Below, one piece after another: positions 24,544 to 32,234 of a stretch of DNA of 56,853 bases. The stretch is from assembly GCA_017454075.1 (NCBI GenBank), contig JAFTDQ010000057.1:1-56853 (forward strand). The letters are read 5' to 3'. The stretch comes from Clostridia bacterium. GTDB taxonomy: Bacteria > Bacillota_A > Clostridia > Oscillospirales > CAG-272. Both the position numbers and the translations under genes were made by a program. Under the pieces are notes generated by a model. That model ran no database searches, had not been told where the DNA came from, and was given only the letters and a program-made list of their open reading frames with translations. Positions within the stretch are counted from its first letter, which is position 1; the number at the start of each line of letters is the position of its first letter.

Positions 24544-25748
24544 CTCAGTGCCGCCTCGAGTTCATCCGTGAGTTTTTTCATGAAAATGTGTTTGTCGAAG
24601 TGTTTTTCGTAGTACTCCCGGGCTGCTCTTCCCATACTGTCCGCCGCCTCTCTGATGTTTTCAGAAAAAATCATAACGTTTCGGGCGAGGGCACGGGAGT
24701 CCCCCGCGGGGGAGACGAGACCGCAGCCGGATTGACTGATAACGCGCGCCGTTTCGCCGTTTATCGCCCCGATAACGGGTTTTCCCGCCGCCATATAAGA
24801 CTGGACCTTCCCTGGCAGGATCATGTTAAGAGCCGGGTCGTCCTTCATAGTGACGAGCATGGCGTCCGACTTTTTATAGAATTCCGGCATCTCGGAGAGG
24901 GGACGCCGGCCGTGGAACACGACGTTTTCAAGTCCTTTGTCCGAGGCGAGTTTTTTCAGCCGGTCGAGCTCCGTGCCTCCGCCCACGACGTGATAGACGA
25001 CGGGGGCGTCCCGCGTAAGCTCCGCTGCGCCGAGTACGGCTCCGACGTCCTGCGCCGCGCCGACGTTCCCGGCAAACGTGAGATTCAACGTCCCGTCGGG
25101 GACCCTCGGACCGAGATATTCGAATACGTCCTCGGCGTACTGAGGAAGATACGAGATCTTTGCGGCGTCGACGCCCGCGTTTTCGGAAATCGAGCCCGCG
25201 AACGACGCGTTCGCGACAAGTATCCTGTCGGCCCGCCGGTAAATTTTTTTCGAAAGGGAGGAAAAGATCCTGTACGGGAGTCCGCCGCGCGAGAGACCTC
25301 CGGCGACGACGCTGTCCGGCCAGAGGTCGAGGCAGTAGAGCACGACCGGAACGCCGTGCTTTTTTCCGTAGCTCAGACCGGGCTCCGCCATCATGACGGG
25401 GCTGAGCTGGTTCACGAACACGACGTCGAATTTACCGCCGGAAGCGGGGGCGCATTCTTTGCCGTTGACGTATCGCTTTGCCGTGACGGGGAATGAAAAA
25501 TAATTCATCAGCCGTCCGGCGCTCCCGGTCTTTCTCGGGATAAGAGGGCACCGGTGAACTCTCACGCCCGAAAGCGTTTCGTCCCGCCTCGCCCCTTTTT
25601 CATATCCCGGATAGATCTCCCCTTCGGGGTAGTTCGGCGTACCGGTGACGACCGTGACCTCGTGTCCGAGCCGCACGAGCTCCTCACAGATATCGTTCAG
25701 ACGGAACGGCTCGGGAGAGTAATATTGACAGATTACAAGTATCTTCAT
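24540..25748 (-). CDS. WbuB-like GT4 glycosyltransferase, first gene of the glycan operon
   Basis: This 402-aa enzyme begins KILVICQYYSPEPFRLNDIC and contains VVTGTPNYPEGEIYPGY, LNLTFAGNVGAAQDV and KKSDAMLVTMKDDPALNMIL, the standard pattern of WbuB-type sugar transferases. It is the first of nine genes read toward 15982. I see no convincing sigma-A promoter directly upstream; the gap of about 240 bp to nfnB is filled by repeat cluster C. The operon has no recognisable Wzy polymerase, chain-length regulator or initiating phosphoglycosyltransferase, so these must lie elsewhere or the product is an oligosaccharide. Confidence 0.92.
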   Translation of the reverse strand: MKILVICQYYSPEPFRLNDICEELVRLGHEVTVVTGTPNYPEGEIYPGYEKGARRDETLSGVRVHRCPLIPRKTGSAGRLMNYFSFPVTAKRYVNGKECAPASGGKFDVVFVNQLSPVMMAEPGLSYGKKHGVPVVLYCLDLWPDSVVAGGLSRGGLPYRIFSSLSKKIYRRADRILVANASFAGSISENAGVDAAKISYLPQYAEDVFEYLGPRVPDGTLNLTFAGNVGAAQDVGAVLGAAELTRDAPVVYHVVGGGTELDRLKKLASDKGLENVVFHGRRPLSEMPEFYKKSDAMLVTMKDDPALNMILPGKVQSYMAAGKPVIGAINGETARVISQSGCGLVSPAGDSRALARNVMIFSENIREAADSMGRAAREYYEKHFDKHIFMKKLTDELEAALR

Positions 25749-25791
25749 TCCGGTTTCTCCCGAAGAATAAAATGCGATGATTCGTGAACTT

Positions 25792-26002
25792 GCCTTCCCC
25801 CGCCGTGGGGAAGGTGGGCGGCGAAGCCGCTCGGATGAGGGCCGGAAGATTTTCTGTTATAATCGTTTGTTACAGATATCCGCTTGTCTTTTACCCTCAT
25901 CAGTCATCTTCGCTTACGCTCGATGACAGCTTCCCCACAGCGGGGGAAGCCAAGGGCCCCCTCTCAGTCAGCTACGCTGACAGCTCCCCCTCAGGGGGAG
26001 CC
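25792..26002. repeat. Interspersed palindromic repeat cluster (copy C)
   Basis: Two element halves and an extra arm are present: GCCTTCCCCCGCCGTGGGGA at the left, a right arm CCCTCATCAGTCATCTTCGC ending GCGGGGGAAGCC, and a second right arm CCCTCTCAGTCAGCTACGCT ending CAGGGGGAGCC. Its last 12 bp overlap the 3' end of nfnB and supply its final codons and stop. Confidence 0.82.
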
Positions 26003-27400
26003 GAGGATTTTGTCTATCCCGGCGGCGGCGGTCTTGCCGGCGCCCATTGCGGAAATGACCGTCGCCGCGCCTGTCACGGCGTCGCCCCCGGCGAACACGC
26101 CGGTCCGGCTCGTCATCCCGTCCTCGTTTATGATTATCCCGCCGCGGCGGTTGATCTCAAGCCCCTCGGTCGTGCTTTTTATGAGCGGGTTCGGCGAGGT
26201 GCCGATCGCCATGACTACCGTGTCGACTTCGAGGGTGAACTCGCTCCCGGGAACTCGAACGGGGCGGCGTCTGCCGCCTGCGTCCGGCTCTCCGAGCTCC
26301 ATTTTTATACAGGTCATCCCGGTCACGAAGCCGTTTTTCGGGTCGCGCGGATCGGTCGGGTTTTCGTAACCCGTGATCTCCGTGGGGTTGCAAAGCAGGC
26401 GGAAGTCGACGCCCTCCTCCTTCGCGTGTTCGACCTCCTCCGCCCTTGCGGGGAGTTCTTCCGCCGAGCGGCGGTAAACTATATAGACTTTTTCCGCGCC
26501 GAGACGGAGCGCCGTCCGAGCGGCGTCCATCGCTACGTTCCCGCCGCCGACGACGGCGACCTTCCCGCCCTTCATGACTGGCGTCACGGGATCGGAGCGG
26601 TACGCTTTCATGAGATTTGTCCTCGTGAGGAATTCGTTTGCGGAATATACGCCCTTGAGCGATTCGCCCGGTATGCCCATGAAATTGGGAAGCCCCGCGC
26701 CGGAGCCGACAAAGACGGCCTCGTATCCCATATCGAAAAGCTCGTCTATCGTGAGCGTTTTGCCGATTACAGTATTGCACTGAACGTCCACTCCGAGCGC
26801 CCTGAGGGATTCGACCTCCGCGGCGACTATCGATTTCGGGAGACGGAACTCGGGGATACCGTAAACGAGGACGCCGCCCGGCGCGTGGAGCGCCTCAAAG
26901 ACCGTGACCGAATAGCCTTTTTTCGAAAGATCCCCGGCGCAGGTGAGCCCGGACGGGCCCGATCCGACGACGGCGACCCTGTGCCCGTTTCCGACCGGCT
27001 TTTCTGCGGGCGGAGCGGAATTTTTGCGGTGCTCGTCTGCGACGAATCTTTCAAGCCTGCCGATCGCTACCGGCTCGAATCTGATTCCGAGGGTGCATTT
27101 GCTCTCGCACTGGGTCTCCTGCGGACACACTCTTCCGCACACGGCGGGGAGAGACGAGGTCTCGGAGATGATCTTATAAGCTCCCTCGGTGTCGCCTTCT
27201 TTCAGTTTCGAAATAAAATCGGGAATATTGACGTTGACGGGACAGCCGCTCACGCAGGGGCGGTTTTTACAGTTCAGGCAGCGGCTCGCCTCTTCAAGCG
27301 CGAGCTCTCTGGTATAGCCGAGGGCGACCTCGTCAAAATTGTGCGCCCGGATCTCCGCGGGCTGCGTCGGCATCTCGTGCCGTTTCTGAATAATAGCCAT
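25991..27400 (-). CDS. nfnB: NfnB/GltA-like NADP(H) flavoprotein with two [4Fe-4S] clusters
   Basis: This 469-aa subunit binds NADP(H) and FAD. The N-terminal domain carries two cysteine quartets: Cys41, 44, 49, 53 (CLNCKNRPCVSGCP) and Cys88, 92, 98, 102 (CGRVCPQETQCESKC). The FAD motif VVGSGPSGLTCAGDLSKKGY and NADP motif VVGGGNVAMDAARTALRLGA follow. Homologues are annotated glutamate synthase small subunit or sulfide dehydrogenase SudA, but pairing with an NfnA-like partner 11 bp upstream indicates NADH-dependent reduced ferredoxin:NADP+ oxidoreductase, which couples NADPH with ferredoxin and NADH by electron bifurcation. The last residues (GSP and stop) come from the repeat element. Confidence 0.93.
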   Translation of the reverse strand: MAIIQKRHEMPTQPAEIRAHNFDEVALGYTRELALEEASRCLNCKNRPCVSGCPVNVNIPDFISKLKEGDTEGAYKIISETSSLPAVCGRVCPQETQCESKCTLGIRFEPVAIGRLERFVADEHRKNSAPPAEKPVGNGHRVAVVGSGPSGLTCAGDLSKKGYSVTVFEALHAPGGVLVYGIPEFRLPKSIVAAEVESLRALGVDVQCNTVIGKTLTIDELFDMGYEAVFVGSGAGLPNFMGIPGESLKGVYSANEFLTRTNLMKAYRSDPVTPVMKGGKVAVVGGGNVAMDAARTALRLGAEKVYIVYRRSAEELPARAEEVEHAKEEGVDFRLLCNPTEITGYENPTDPRDPKNGFVTGMTCIKMELGEPDAGGRRRPVRVPGSEFTLEVDTVVMAIGTSPNPLIKSTTEGLEINRRGGIIINEDGMTSRTGVFAGGDAVTGAATVISAMGAGKTAAAGIDKILGSP

Positions 27401-27411
27401 TTTTTCCTCCG

Positions 27412-28263
27412 TCAGTCCGCTTTTTTAAGAAGTTCGCAGGCCTTTTCGCGGGCGTGCTTTTCAAAATCGGCGTACATCCGTCCGCGCGACATCGCCTCGT
27501 CGAAATCGACCTCGTATCCGTTGAAGTCAGGTCCGTCGACGCAGGCGAATTTCGTTATCTTTTCTCCGTCCCGGCTGAGGGTAAGGCGGCAGCCGCCGCA
27601 CATGCCCGTCCCGTCTATCATGATCGGGTTCATAGAGACCGTCACCGGAACTCCGAACGGCTTTGCCGTGAGGGTGACGAACTTCATCATGATAAGCGGT
27701 CCGATCGTTATTATCTCGTCAAAGGTCTCCCCGGCTTCGAGCATTTCTTTGAGCGGGACGGTCACGTTTCCGTGGCGCCCGTACGATCCGTCGTCGGTCA
27801 TCACGAAAAGCCGGTCGGAGCACTCGCGGAATTCATCCTCGAGAATGAGCAGATCGCGGCTGCGGAAGCCGATTATGCTCGTCACCTCAGCGCCGAGACG
27901 GCGGAACTCCCGGGCGACCGGCATGGCGATCGCGCAGCCCACGCCCCCGCCGACGATGCAGACCTTTTTAATTCCGTCGGTCTTCGTAGGGACGCCGAGA
28001 GGTCCGACGAAATCGCTTATATATTCCCCCGCTTCTTTTGCGCCGAGGAGGATCGTGGTCCCTCCGACAAGCTGGAATATGATCTTGACGGCGCCACGCA
28101 CGGGGTCGACCCCGGCGACGGTCAGGGGGATCCGTTCGCCCTCCCCATCGACTCTCAGAATAATAAACTGCCCCGGTTTCGCTTTTTTTGAAACGAGAGG
28201 CGCCTCGATCTCCATCTGGACGACCGTCGGATTCAGTATTTTTTTCGTAAGTATCTTGTTCAT
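27412..28263 (-). CDS. nfnA: NfnA-like NAD(H)/FAD subunit with [2Fe-2S] cluster
   Basis: This 283-aa protein is of the dihydroorotate-dehydrogenase electron-transfer-subunit type. The N-terminal barrel has PGQFIILRVDGEGERIPLT, the NAD-binding loop is VCIVGGGVGCAIAMPVAREF, and the cluster loop is GTGMCGGCRLTL with a further Cys in FACVDGPDF. It forms the smaller half of the NfnAB transhydrogenase and is the promoter-proximal gene. Start 28263 follows GGGGAG. The assignment rests on the pair and lengths; SudB is the alternative name for the same family. Confidence 0.92.
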   Translation of the reverse strand: MNKILTKKILNPTVVQMEIEAPLVSKKAKPGQFIILRVDGEGERIPLTVAGVDPVRGAVKIIFQLVGGTTILLGAKEAGEYISDFVGPLGVPTKTDGIKKVCIVGGGVGCAIAMPVAREFRRLGAEVTSIIGFRSRDLLILEDEFRECSDRLFVMTDDGSYGRHGNVTVPLKEMLEAGETFDEIITIGPLIMMKFVTLTAKPFGVPVTVSMNPIMIDGTGMCGGCRLTLSRDGEKITKFACVDGPDFNGYEVDFDEAMSRGRMYADFEKHAREKACELLKKAD

Positions 28264-28285
28264 TCAGGAATGCTCCCCGTCGCGT

Positions 28286-28308
28286 CGCGGACGGACGTTC
28301 CGTCCGCG
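28286..28308 (-). other. GC-rich hairpin in the nfnAB leader
   Basis: CGCGGACGG and CCGTCCGCG are perfect arms around ACGTT in the 5' leader of the nfnAB transcript. No T-run follows, so it is not a terminator; it may stabilise the mRNA or bind a protein. No known riboswitch motif is seen. Confidence 0.45.
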
Positions 28309-28324
28309 TAAAATAAATCAGTAT

Positions 28325-28353
28325 ATTATACTCCACGCGCCCCGGAATGTCAA
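28325..28353 (-). promoter_or_regulatory. Sigma-A promoter of nfnAB
   Basis: TTGACA (28353-28348) and TATAAT (28330-28325) on the minus strand, with 17 nt between them. It is back-to-back with the sigma-factor promoter at 28362. Confidence 0.85.
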
Positions 28354-28361
28354 ACGGGAGA

Positions 28362-28391
28362 TTGACAGGACGGGACGTTATGTGGTATCAT
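28362..28391 (+). promoter_or_regulatory. Promoter of the sigma-factor operon
   Basis: TTGACA at 28362-28367 and TATCAT at 28386-28391 are 18 nt apart. This is a vegetative-type promoter rather than an obvious ECF autoregulatory one. Confidence 0.6.
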
Positions 28392-28491
28392 TCATGCGCG
28401 GAACCGGTATGCTCCCGCCGGAACAAAAAATTTTCGGATTCGCCGGAAAAACCGGAAAAACCGTCGTATATATTTACAGAGGGCATCGAGC

Positions 28492-29070
28492 ATGAAAAGG
28501 AACGCGAGCGGGCAGAAAAACGACGCGGATATCATCCGCAAATATTTTGACCGTGACGAGACGGCGGTCGACGATACTTCCGAGAAATACGGCAGACTCA
28601 TCTACTCGGTCTGTTTCGGGATTTTGAGGGACAGAGCGGCGAGCGAGGAGTGTCAGAACGCCGTTCTCTCCGCCGTCTGGAACAGAATACCGCCCGACTG
28701 CCCGGACAACCTGCGGAATTATCTCTGTATGGTCGCCCGCTCGAGCGCTATCGACAGGTTAAGAAAAGACCACAGGAAAAAGCGGATCAGCTCGGGGATA
28801 GTCGACGCCCTCGACGACTACGGCGATCTGTTCGAAGATGATTTCGACACATCGGCGGAGCTCGAAACGAAGGAACTCGCCGCGGCGATAAACGGTTTTC
28901 TCGACGCCCTGCCGGAACGGGAGCGGGCATGCTTTATAAAAAGGTATTATTTCGCAAAGACGATCAAGGAAATATCGAAAGAGACAGGCATCCCGAAAAG
29001 CACCGTTTACGACGTTCTCGGCAAAACTCGCGAAAAAGCCGCCCTGATGCTGAAAGAGAAAGGATATTGA
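28492..29070 (+). CDS. Sigma-70 family (ECF-like) RNA polymerase sigma factor
   Basis: This 192-aa protein has region 2 at about 20-95 (KYGRLIYSVCFGILRDRAAS, NLRNYLCMVARSSAIDRLRK) and region 4 at about 132-185 (LDALPERERACFIKRYYF and TIKEISKETGIPKSTVYDVL). Between them lies an acidic linker (DDYGDLFEDDFD). It should direct RNA polymerase to a small envelope-stress-type regulon. The membrane protein one base downstream is the likely anti-sigma factor. Start 28492 follows GAGGG. Confidence 0.92.
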   Translation: MKRNASGQKNDADIIRKYFDRDETAVDDTSEKYGRLIYSVCFGILRDRAASEECQNAVLSAVWNRIPPDCPDNLRNYLCMVARSSAIDRLRKDHRKKRISSGIVDALDDYGDLFEDDFDTSAELETKELAAAINGFLDALPERERACFIKRYYFAKTIKEISKETGIPKSTVYDVLGKTREKAALMLKEKGY

Positions 29071-29071
29071 C

Positions 29072-29944
29072 ATGAACAAAGGAACATTTATCGACGCTCT
29101 GTCGATGATCGACCCCGAACTCGTGGGTTCGGCGGAAAATTATGAGGAAAAGAGCGCCGCCGCGGCGCTTAAAAAGCCGGCGCTGATAGTCGCTCCGATC
29201 CTTGCGGTCACCGTGATCGCCGCGGCCGCCGTCGCCGTTTCGACGGTGGTAAAAATGAGAAACGCGCTGCCCGGGGCGCCCGATTTCGGGTCGATGACGC
29301 AGGTTATAGAAAATCAGCTGCCGCTTGCGGATTCCCTAGACGACAATCCGGAATACGTTCAGCCGTTCAGCACGCCGACGATTGAGGAGCTTTACAGCGA
29401 TCCGGTTTTCAAATGGCTTCTCCCGAGAAAACTGCCGGACGGTATTGTTTGTTACAGAAGTTATCTGACGAAAGAACGCGGTTTTCTTGGCCTGTATTTA
29501 TATTCCGAACCGTGGGAACAGTGGAAGCAACATGCTGTAGACCCGAGCGGAGCCGACGACCGGAATAGTTGTTTTCAGCTTGAAATAAAGATATCACAGT
29601 TTACGAACGGCACGCTCCTCGCCGATCATGCCGACCCGAATACGTACAGACTGTCGCTCTATTATGGGTCGATGGAAAAAAACTCGTCCGTTCCCGGCTC
29701 TCAGCTGCCCGGGGTTTTCGAAGCCGTTTGCGCAGAGGACCTGACGCGGGAGATAATTGAAGAGAAAATATACGCGTTTTCCGGGGGAGGATGCACAGCA
29801 GTTATCAGCATTGTCTGCGGAGACCGGGTAGTCAGTATCTTCTATAACGGGAAAGAGATCAGCGCGGATGATTTCTGCGATCTTGTGTCGTCCTCATGGT
29901 ACGTGGTTAAGGGGCTCAGAACAGGCCCGATCGATTTGAAGTAA
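29072..29944 (+). CDS. Membrane protein, probable cognate anti-sigma factor
   Basis: This 290-aa single-pass protein has a cytoplasmic N-terminus of about 35 residues (INPEL-like segment FIDALSMIDPELVGSAENYE), one helix (ALIVAPILAVTVIAAAAVAV, about residues 36-58) and a large extracytoplasmic domain. The gene starts one base after the sigma gene stop, the usual arrangement for sigma/anti-sigma pairs in Clostridia, where such proteins often open with 'xxLxxIDPELI'. No zinc-type HXXXCXXC anti-sigma motif is present. The sensory domain (with YAFSGGGCTAVISIVCG near its end) matches nothing I can name. Function is inferred from position and topology. Confidence 0.8.
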   Translation: MNKGTFIDALSMIDPELVGSAENYEEKSAAAALKKPALIVAPILAVTVIAAAAVAVSTVVKMRNALPGAPDFGSMTQVIENQLPLADSLDDNPEYVQPFSTPTIEELYSDPVFKWLLPRKLPDGIVCYRSYLTKERGFLGLYLYSEPWEQWKQHAVDPSGADDRNSCFQLEIKISQFTNGTLLADHADPNTYRLSLYYGSMEKNSSVPGSQLPGVFEAVCAEDLTREIIEEKIYAFSGGGCTAVISIVCGDRVVSIFYNGKEISADDFCDLVSSSWYVVKGLRTGPIDLK

Positions 29945-30017
29945 CGGGAAGAAAAGCCAAGGAATCCCGATTGATGCAAAGTAATAAAACAACAGAATGA
30001 CAGGAGAAGTGTTAATC

Positions 30018-30659
30018 ATGAAAAAAACATTGCGTACAGTAATAATCATAATACTTGCCGCCTGCTGTGCGGTGAGCGTAGCGGCCGCCGTCGGCATCGT
30101 TCAACTGAACAATGATCAGGAAAGCGGTGTGACTGAGCCATGTTCGGGCGGATATGATTGTTCGCTTGAAAAAATACATTTTTATACCGACGGAGAGGAA
30201 TTAACCGACGTCGATGATCAAAACGAACTGGAAAGAGCCGTATGTCTTATCCATGACAGAGAGAATTATTACGGCGAGGTGGTCGTGACTGTTCAGTTTA
30301 AAAGCAACATAGAACAGGAAAGCGAGTACCGTTCCATAAAAAACACCGAAATAAAAACCGCCGAGGACGCACGCGAATACCGCGCCCGGCTAAACGCTTT
30401 TTCAAAGGAATATCATCGGGAAATTATTGAATCGAACGTCAAATTGATCGACTGCATTCCTTACACGGCAATTGAGCCGATTGAATATTCTCCGTTTGTC
30501 AGACTTACCGTGAACGCGCACGATCTGACCGCAGACTGTCTTCTGCTCGCTTCGGGTTGTGAAAATATTGTTTCCATCGCCATTGGGTATGATATCCCTC
30601 CTGAACAAGATGCTTCTTGGGACGAGGCACTTTCAGCGACGAATTCGTTCAATAATTGA
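30018..30659 (+). CDS. Membrane-anchored protein of unknown function, third gene of the sigma operon
   Basis: The 213-aa product has an N-terminal helix (TLRTVIIIILAACCAVSVAA) and an exposed domain of about 190 residues with LEKIHFYTDGEELTDVDDQN and ENYYGEVVVTVQFKSN. Start 30018 is the ATG directly before the Lys-rich signal segment, with GGAG upstream; an in-frame start at 29997 is less likely. It lies 74 bp after the anti-sigma gene and probably belongs to the same unit, perhaps as an accessory sensor. No family is recognised. It is AT-richer than the sigma gene. Confidence 0.75.
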   Translation: MKKTLRTVIIIILAACCAVSVAAAVGIVQLNNDQESGVTEPCSGGYDCSLEKIHFYTDGEELTDVDDQNELERAVCLIHDRENYYGEVVVTVQFKSNIEQESEYRSIKNTEIKTAEDAREYRARLNAFSKEYHREIIESNVKLIDCIPYTAIEPIEYSPFVRLTVNAHDLTADCLLLASGCENIVSIAIGYDIPPEQDASWDEALSATNSFNN

Positions 30660-30660
30660 C

Positions 30661-30906
30661 ACGAAATTCGGTCTAAATGTTTATCGATCAGGCAACCCAT
30701 ATAATTGCAATCTGCATAAAATAATTGGAAACGAAACAGATGCCCAAGTGACATTTGTGAGTTCGACTGGAGGAAATTACAAGATAAAACTGAGCAACAA
30801 TAACCTCTATTTAACGGTTGGTTCATCAAGCAACGGAGCAAATGTTTATTGGGCGGCTTCATCATCGAGCAACTATCAGCTTTGGAGCGTCACGATGCTC
30901 TCATAA
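30661..30906 (+). pseudogene. C-terminal remnant of a ricin-type beta-trefoil lectin domain
   Basis: The frame from 30661 encodes TKFGLNVYRSGNPYNC, then GGNYKIKLSNNNLYLTVGSS and YQLWSVTML before a stop. The pattern (YxIxxxxxxLYLTV, then QxW at the end) is that of RICIN lectin repeats. There is no start codon, RBS or signal peptide; the sequence begins directly after the stop of the preceding gene, as if a deletion removed the front of a secreted protein such as the one at 41716-43224. Confidence 0.65.
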
Positions 30907-30920
30907 TGAGGCGTCTAACC

Positions 30921-30949
30921 TTGACAAACCGCGCGAAAAAAAGTAAAAT
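30921..30949 (+). promoter_or_regulatory. Sigma-A promoter of the GH43 gene
   Basis: TTGACA at 30921-30926 and TAAAAT at 30944-30949 are 17 nt apart. Confidence 0.8.
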
Positions 30950-31027
30950 ATCCCTGCGGCCGGCGGAGCGTTCAGATAAAGGGCGCCCCGCCGGTTCTGC
31001 AATCCAGACCGGAAAGGCAAACAAAAA

Positions 31028-32197
31028 ATGATAAAGAAATCGCTCTGCATACTGCTCGCCGCTCTGTTCCTGATATCGGCGGCTTCGTGTGCGGCAGAAA
31101 ACGGGGAAGACGGTATGAGCAGTACGTCGGAAAACTGGGAAGACGGTATGAGCAGTACGTCGGAAAACGGAACGGAAACGGAAAAAACGGTTTACACGGG
31201 CAGGGAGACGCCGCTCCGCAAGGATGGGGAAACCATGAAGGTCCTGATCTCCGACCCGCCCGGCGAGGATCCTTTCATAGTGACAAAGGGCGCGGCGCCC
31301 GATCCCTTCGTGACGTATGACCCGATGACCGACTATTATTACGGCATGTCGACGCAGAACAGCGAGATAGTGCTCCACAGAAGCAGGGTCCTTTCCGAGC
31401 TGTTCACCGGCGGGGAGTCGAAAAAAGTGTACTGGACGGGGACGCAGATATTCGATTCGCTCTGGGCGCCCGAGATGTATTATATGGACGGGCTCTGGTA
31501 CATTTACTCGAGCGGGACGGAGGACCCGCGCAATCCGGTAAAACGGCTTTTCGTTCTCGTTTCAAAGACCTCCGACCCCTTCGACGGGTTCAGATTCAAA
31601 TCGTATATCGACAACTCGATCTTCGGGATCGATCCGACGGTGTATATTGACGACGAGAGCGGGAAACGCTATCTCTGCTTTTCGGAGGTCATTGACGGGC
31701 TGCAGGGGCTCAGCATCGCCGAGCTTAAAAAGCCCTGGAAAATCGGTCCGCGGACGGCGATATGCGACCCGAGGGACTACGAATGGGATGGCATGCTGAA
31801 CGAAGGACCGTTCTTCGTCAAACACGGAAAACGGCTTTTCATCATTTACTCGGCGTGCGGATGCTATGACGACAATTACAAGCTCGGACTCCTCGAATAC
31901 AAAGGCGGCGATATGCTCGGCAAGGAAAACTGGGAAAAACATCCCGAGCCGATCTTTGTAAAGAATCCCGACGCCTGCGTTTTCGCGCCCGGGCACGCGT
32001 CTTTTTTCACCTCGCCGGACCTCAGCGAGACGTGGATAGCGTATCAGTGCTTTTATTCGACGAACGCCGAAAATCCGGCCCGCCGCCGCATGAGAGTCTG
32101 TCACGTACAGCCGATATCGTTCGACGAGACGGGCTTCCCGGTAATCGGCGAGCCGCTGTCGGGCGATTCGCTCATTCCCGTGCCTTCGGGCGAATGA
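31028..32197 (+). CDS. GH43-type five-bladed beta-propeller glycosidase, lipoprotein
   Basis: This 389-aa surface lipoprotein has the signal MIKKSLCILLAALFLISAAS with Cys21 as lipidation site. The glycosidase fold spans about 75-385. The three acidic residues of GH43 are plausible: Asp in GAAPDPFVTYD (base), Asp in FGIDPTVYIDD (pKa modulator) and Glu in LNEGPFFVKHG (acid). LWAPEMYYMDGLWYIYSSG is the typical second blade. It probably removes arabinose or xylose from plant hemicellulose; exact specificity is unclear. Just after the lipobox a linker of 11 residues is duplicated in tandem. It is expressed from its own promoter and followed immediately by rnpB. Confidence 0.9.
   Translation: MIKKSLCILLAALFLISAASCAAENGEDGMSSTSENWEDGMSSTSENGTETEKTVYTGRETPLRKDGETMKVLISDPPGEDPFIVTKGAAPDPFVTYDPMTDYYYGMSTQNSEIVLHRSRVLSELFTGGESKKVYWTGTQIFDSLWAPEMYYMDGLWYIYSSGTEDPRNPVKRLFVLVSKTSDPFDGFRFKSYIDNSIFGIDPTVYIDDESGKRYLCFSEVIDGLQGLSIAELKKPWKIGPRTAICDPRDYEWDGMLNEGPFFVKHGKRLFIIYSACGCYDDNYKLGLLEYKGGDMLGKENWEKHPEPIFVKNPDACVFAPGHASFFTSPDLSETWIAYQCFYSTNAENPARRRMRVCHVQPISFDETGFPVIGEPLSGDSLIPVPSGE
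31105..31170 (+). repeat. Tandem 33-bp duplication in the GH43 linker
   Basis: Two 33-bp units differ by one base and encode (N/G)(G/W)EDGMSSTSE twice. The change is in frame and lengthens the flexible tether after the lipid anchor. Confidence 0.85.
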
Positions 32198-32199
32198 AC

Positions 32200-32228
32200 T
32201 TGACAAAACCCCTCGATTATTGTAAAAT
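32200..32228 (+). promoter_or_regulatory. Sigma-A promoter of rnpB
   Basis: TTGACA at 32200-32205 and TAAAAT at 32223-32228, spacer 17 nt. Transcription would begin near 32235, exactly where the P1 helix of RNase P RNA starts. Confidence 0.85.
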
Positions 32229-32234
32229 CTTCAG

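Noticed and set aside
28286..28308. Terminator or riboswitch in the nfnAB leader
   Set aside because: The hairpin lacks a T-run and shows no known aptamer motif; reported only as a hairpin.
25784..28495. Very long (903-codon) plus-strand reading frame opposite nfnB-nfnA
   Set aside because: It is the antisense shadow of two unmistakable GC-rich genes; its protein is Arg/His-rich, has no domain and runs through a repeat cluster.
30559..30660. N-terminal part of the 115-codon frame containing the ricin remnant
   Set aside because: It overlaps the 3' end of the preceding gene in another frame and is Arg-rich noise; only the segment from 30661 looks like protein.
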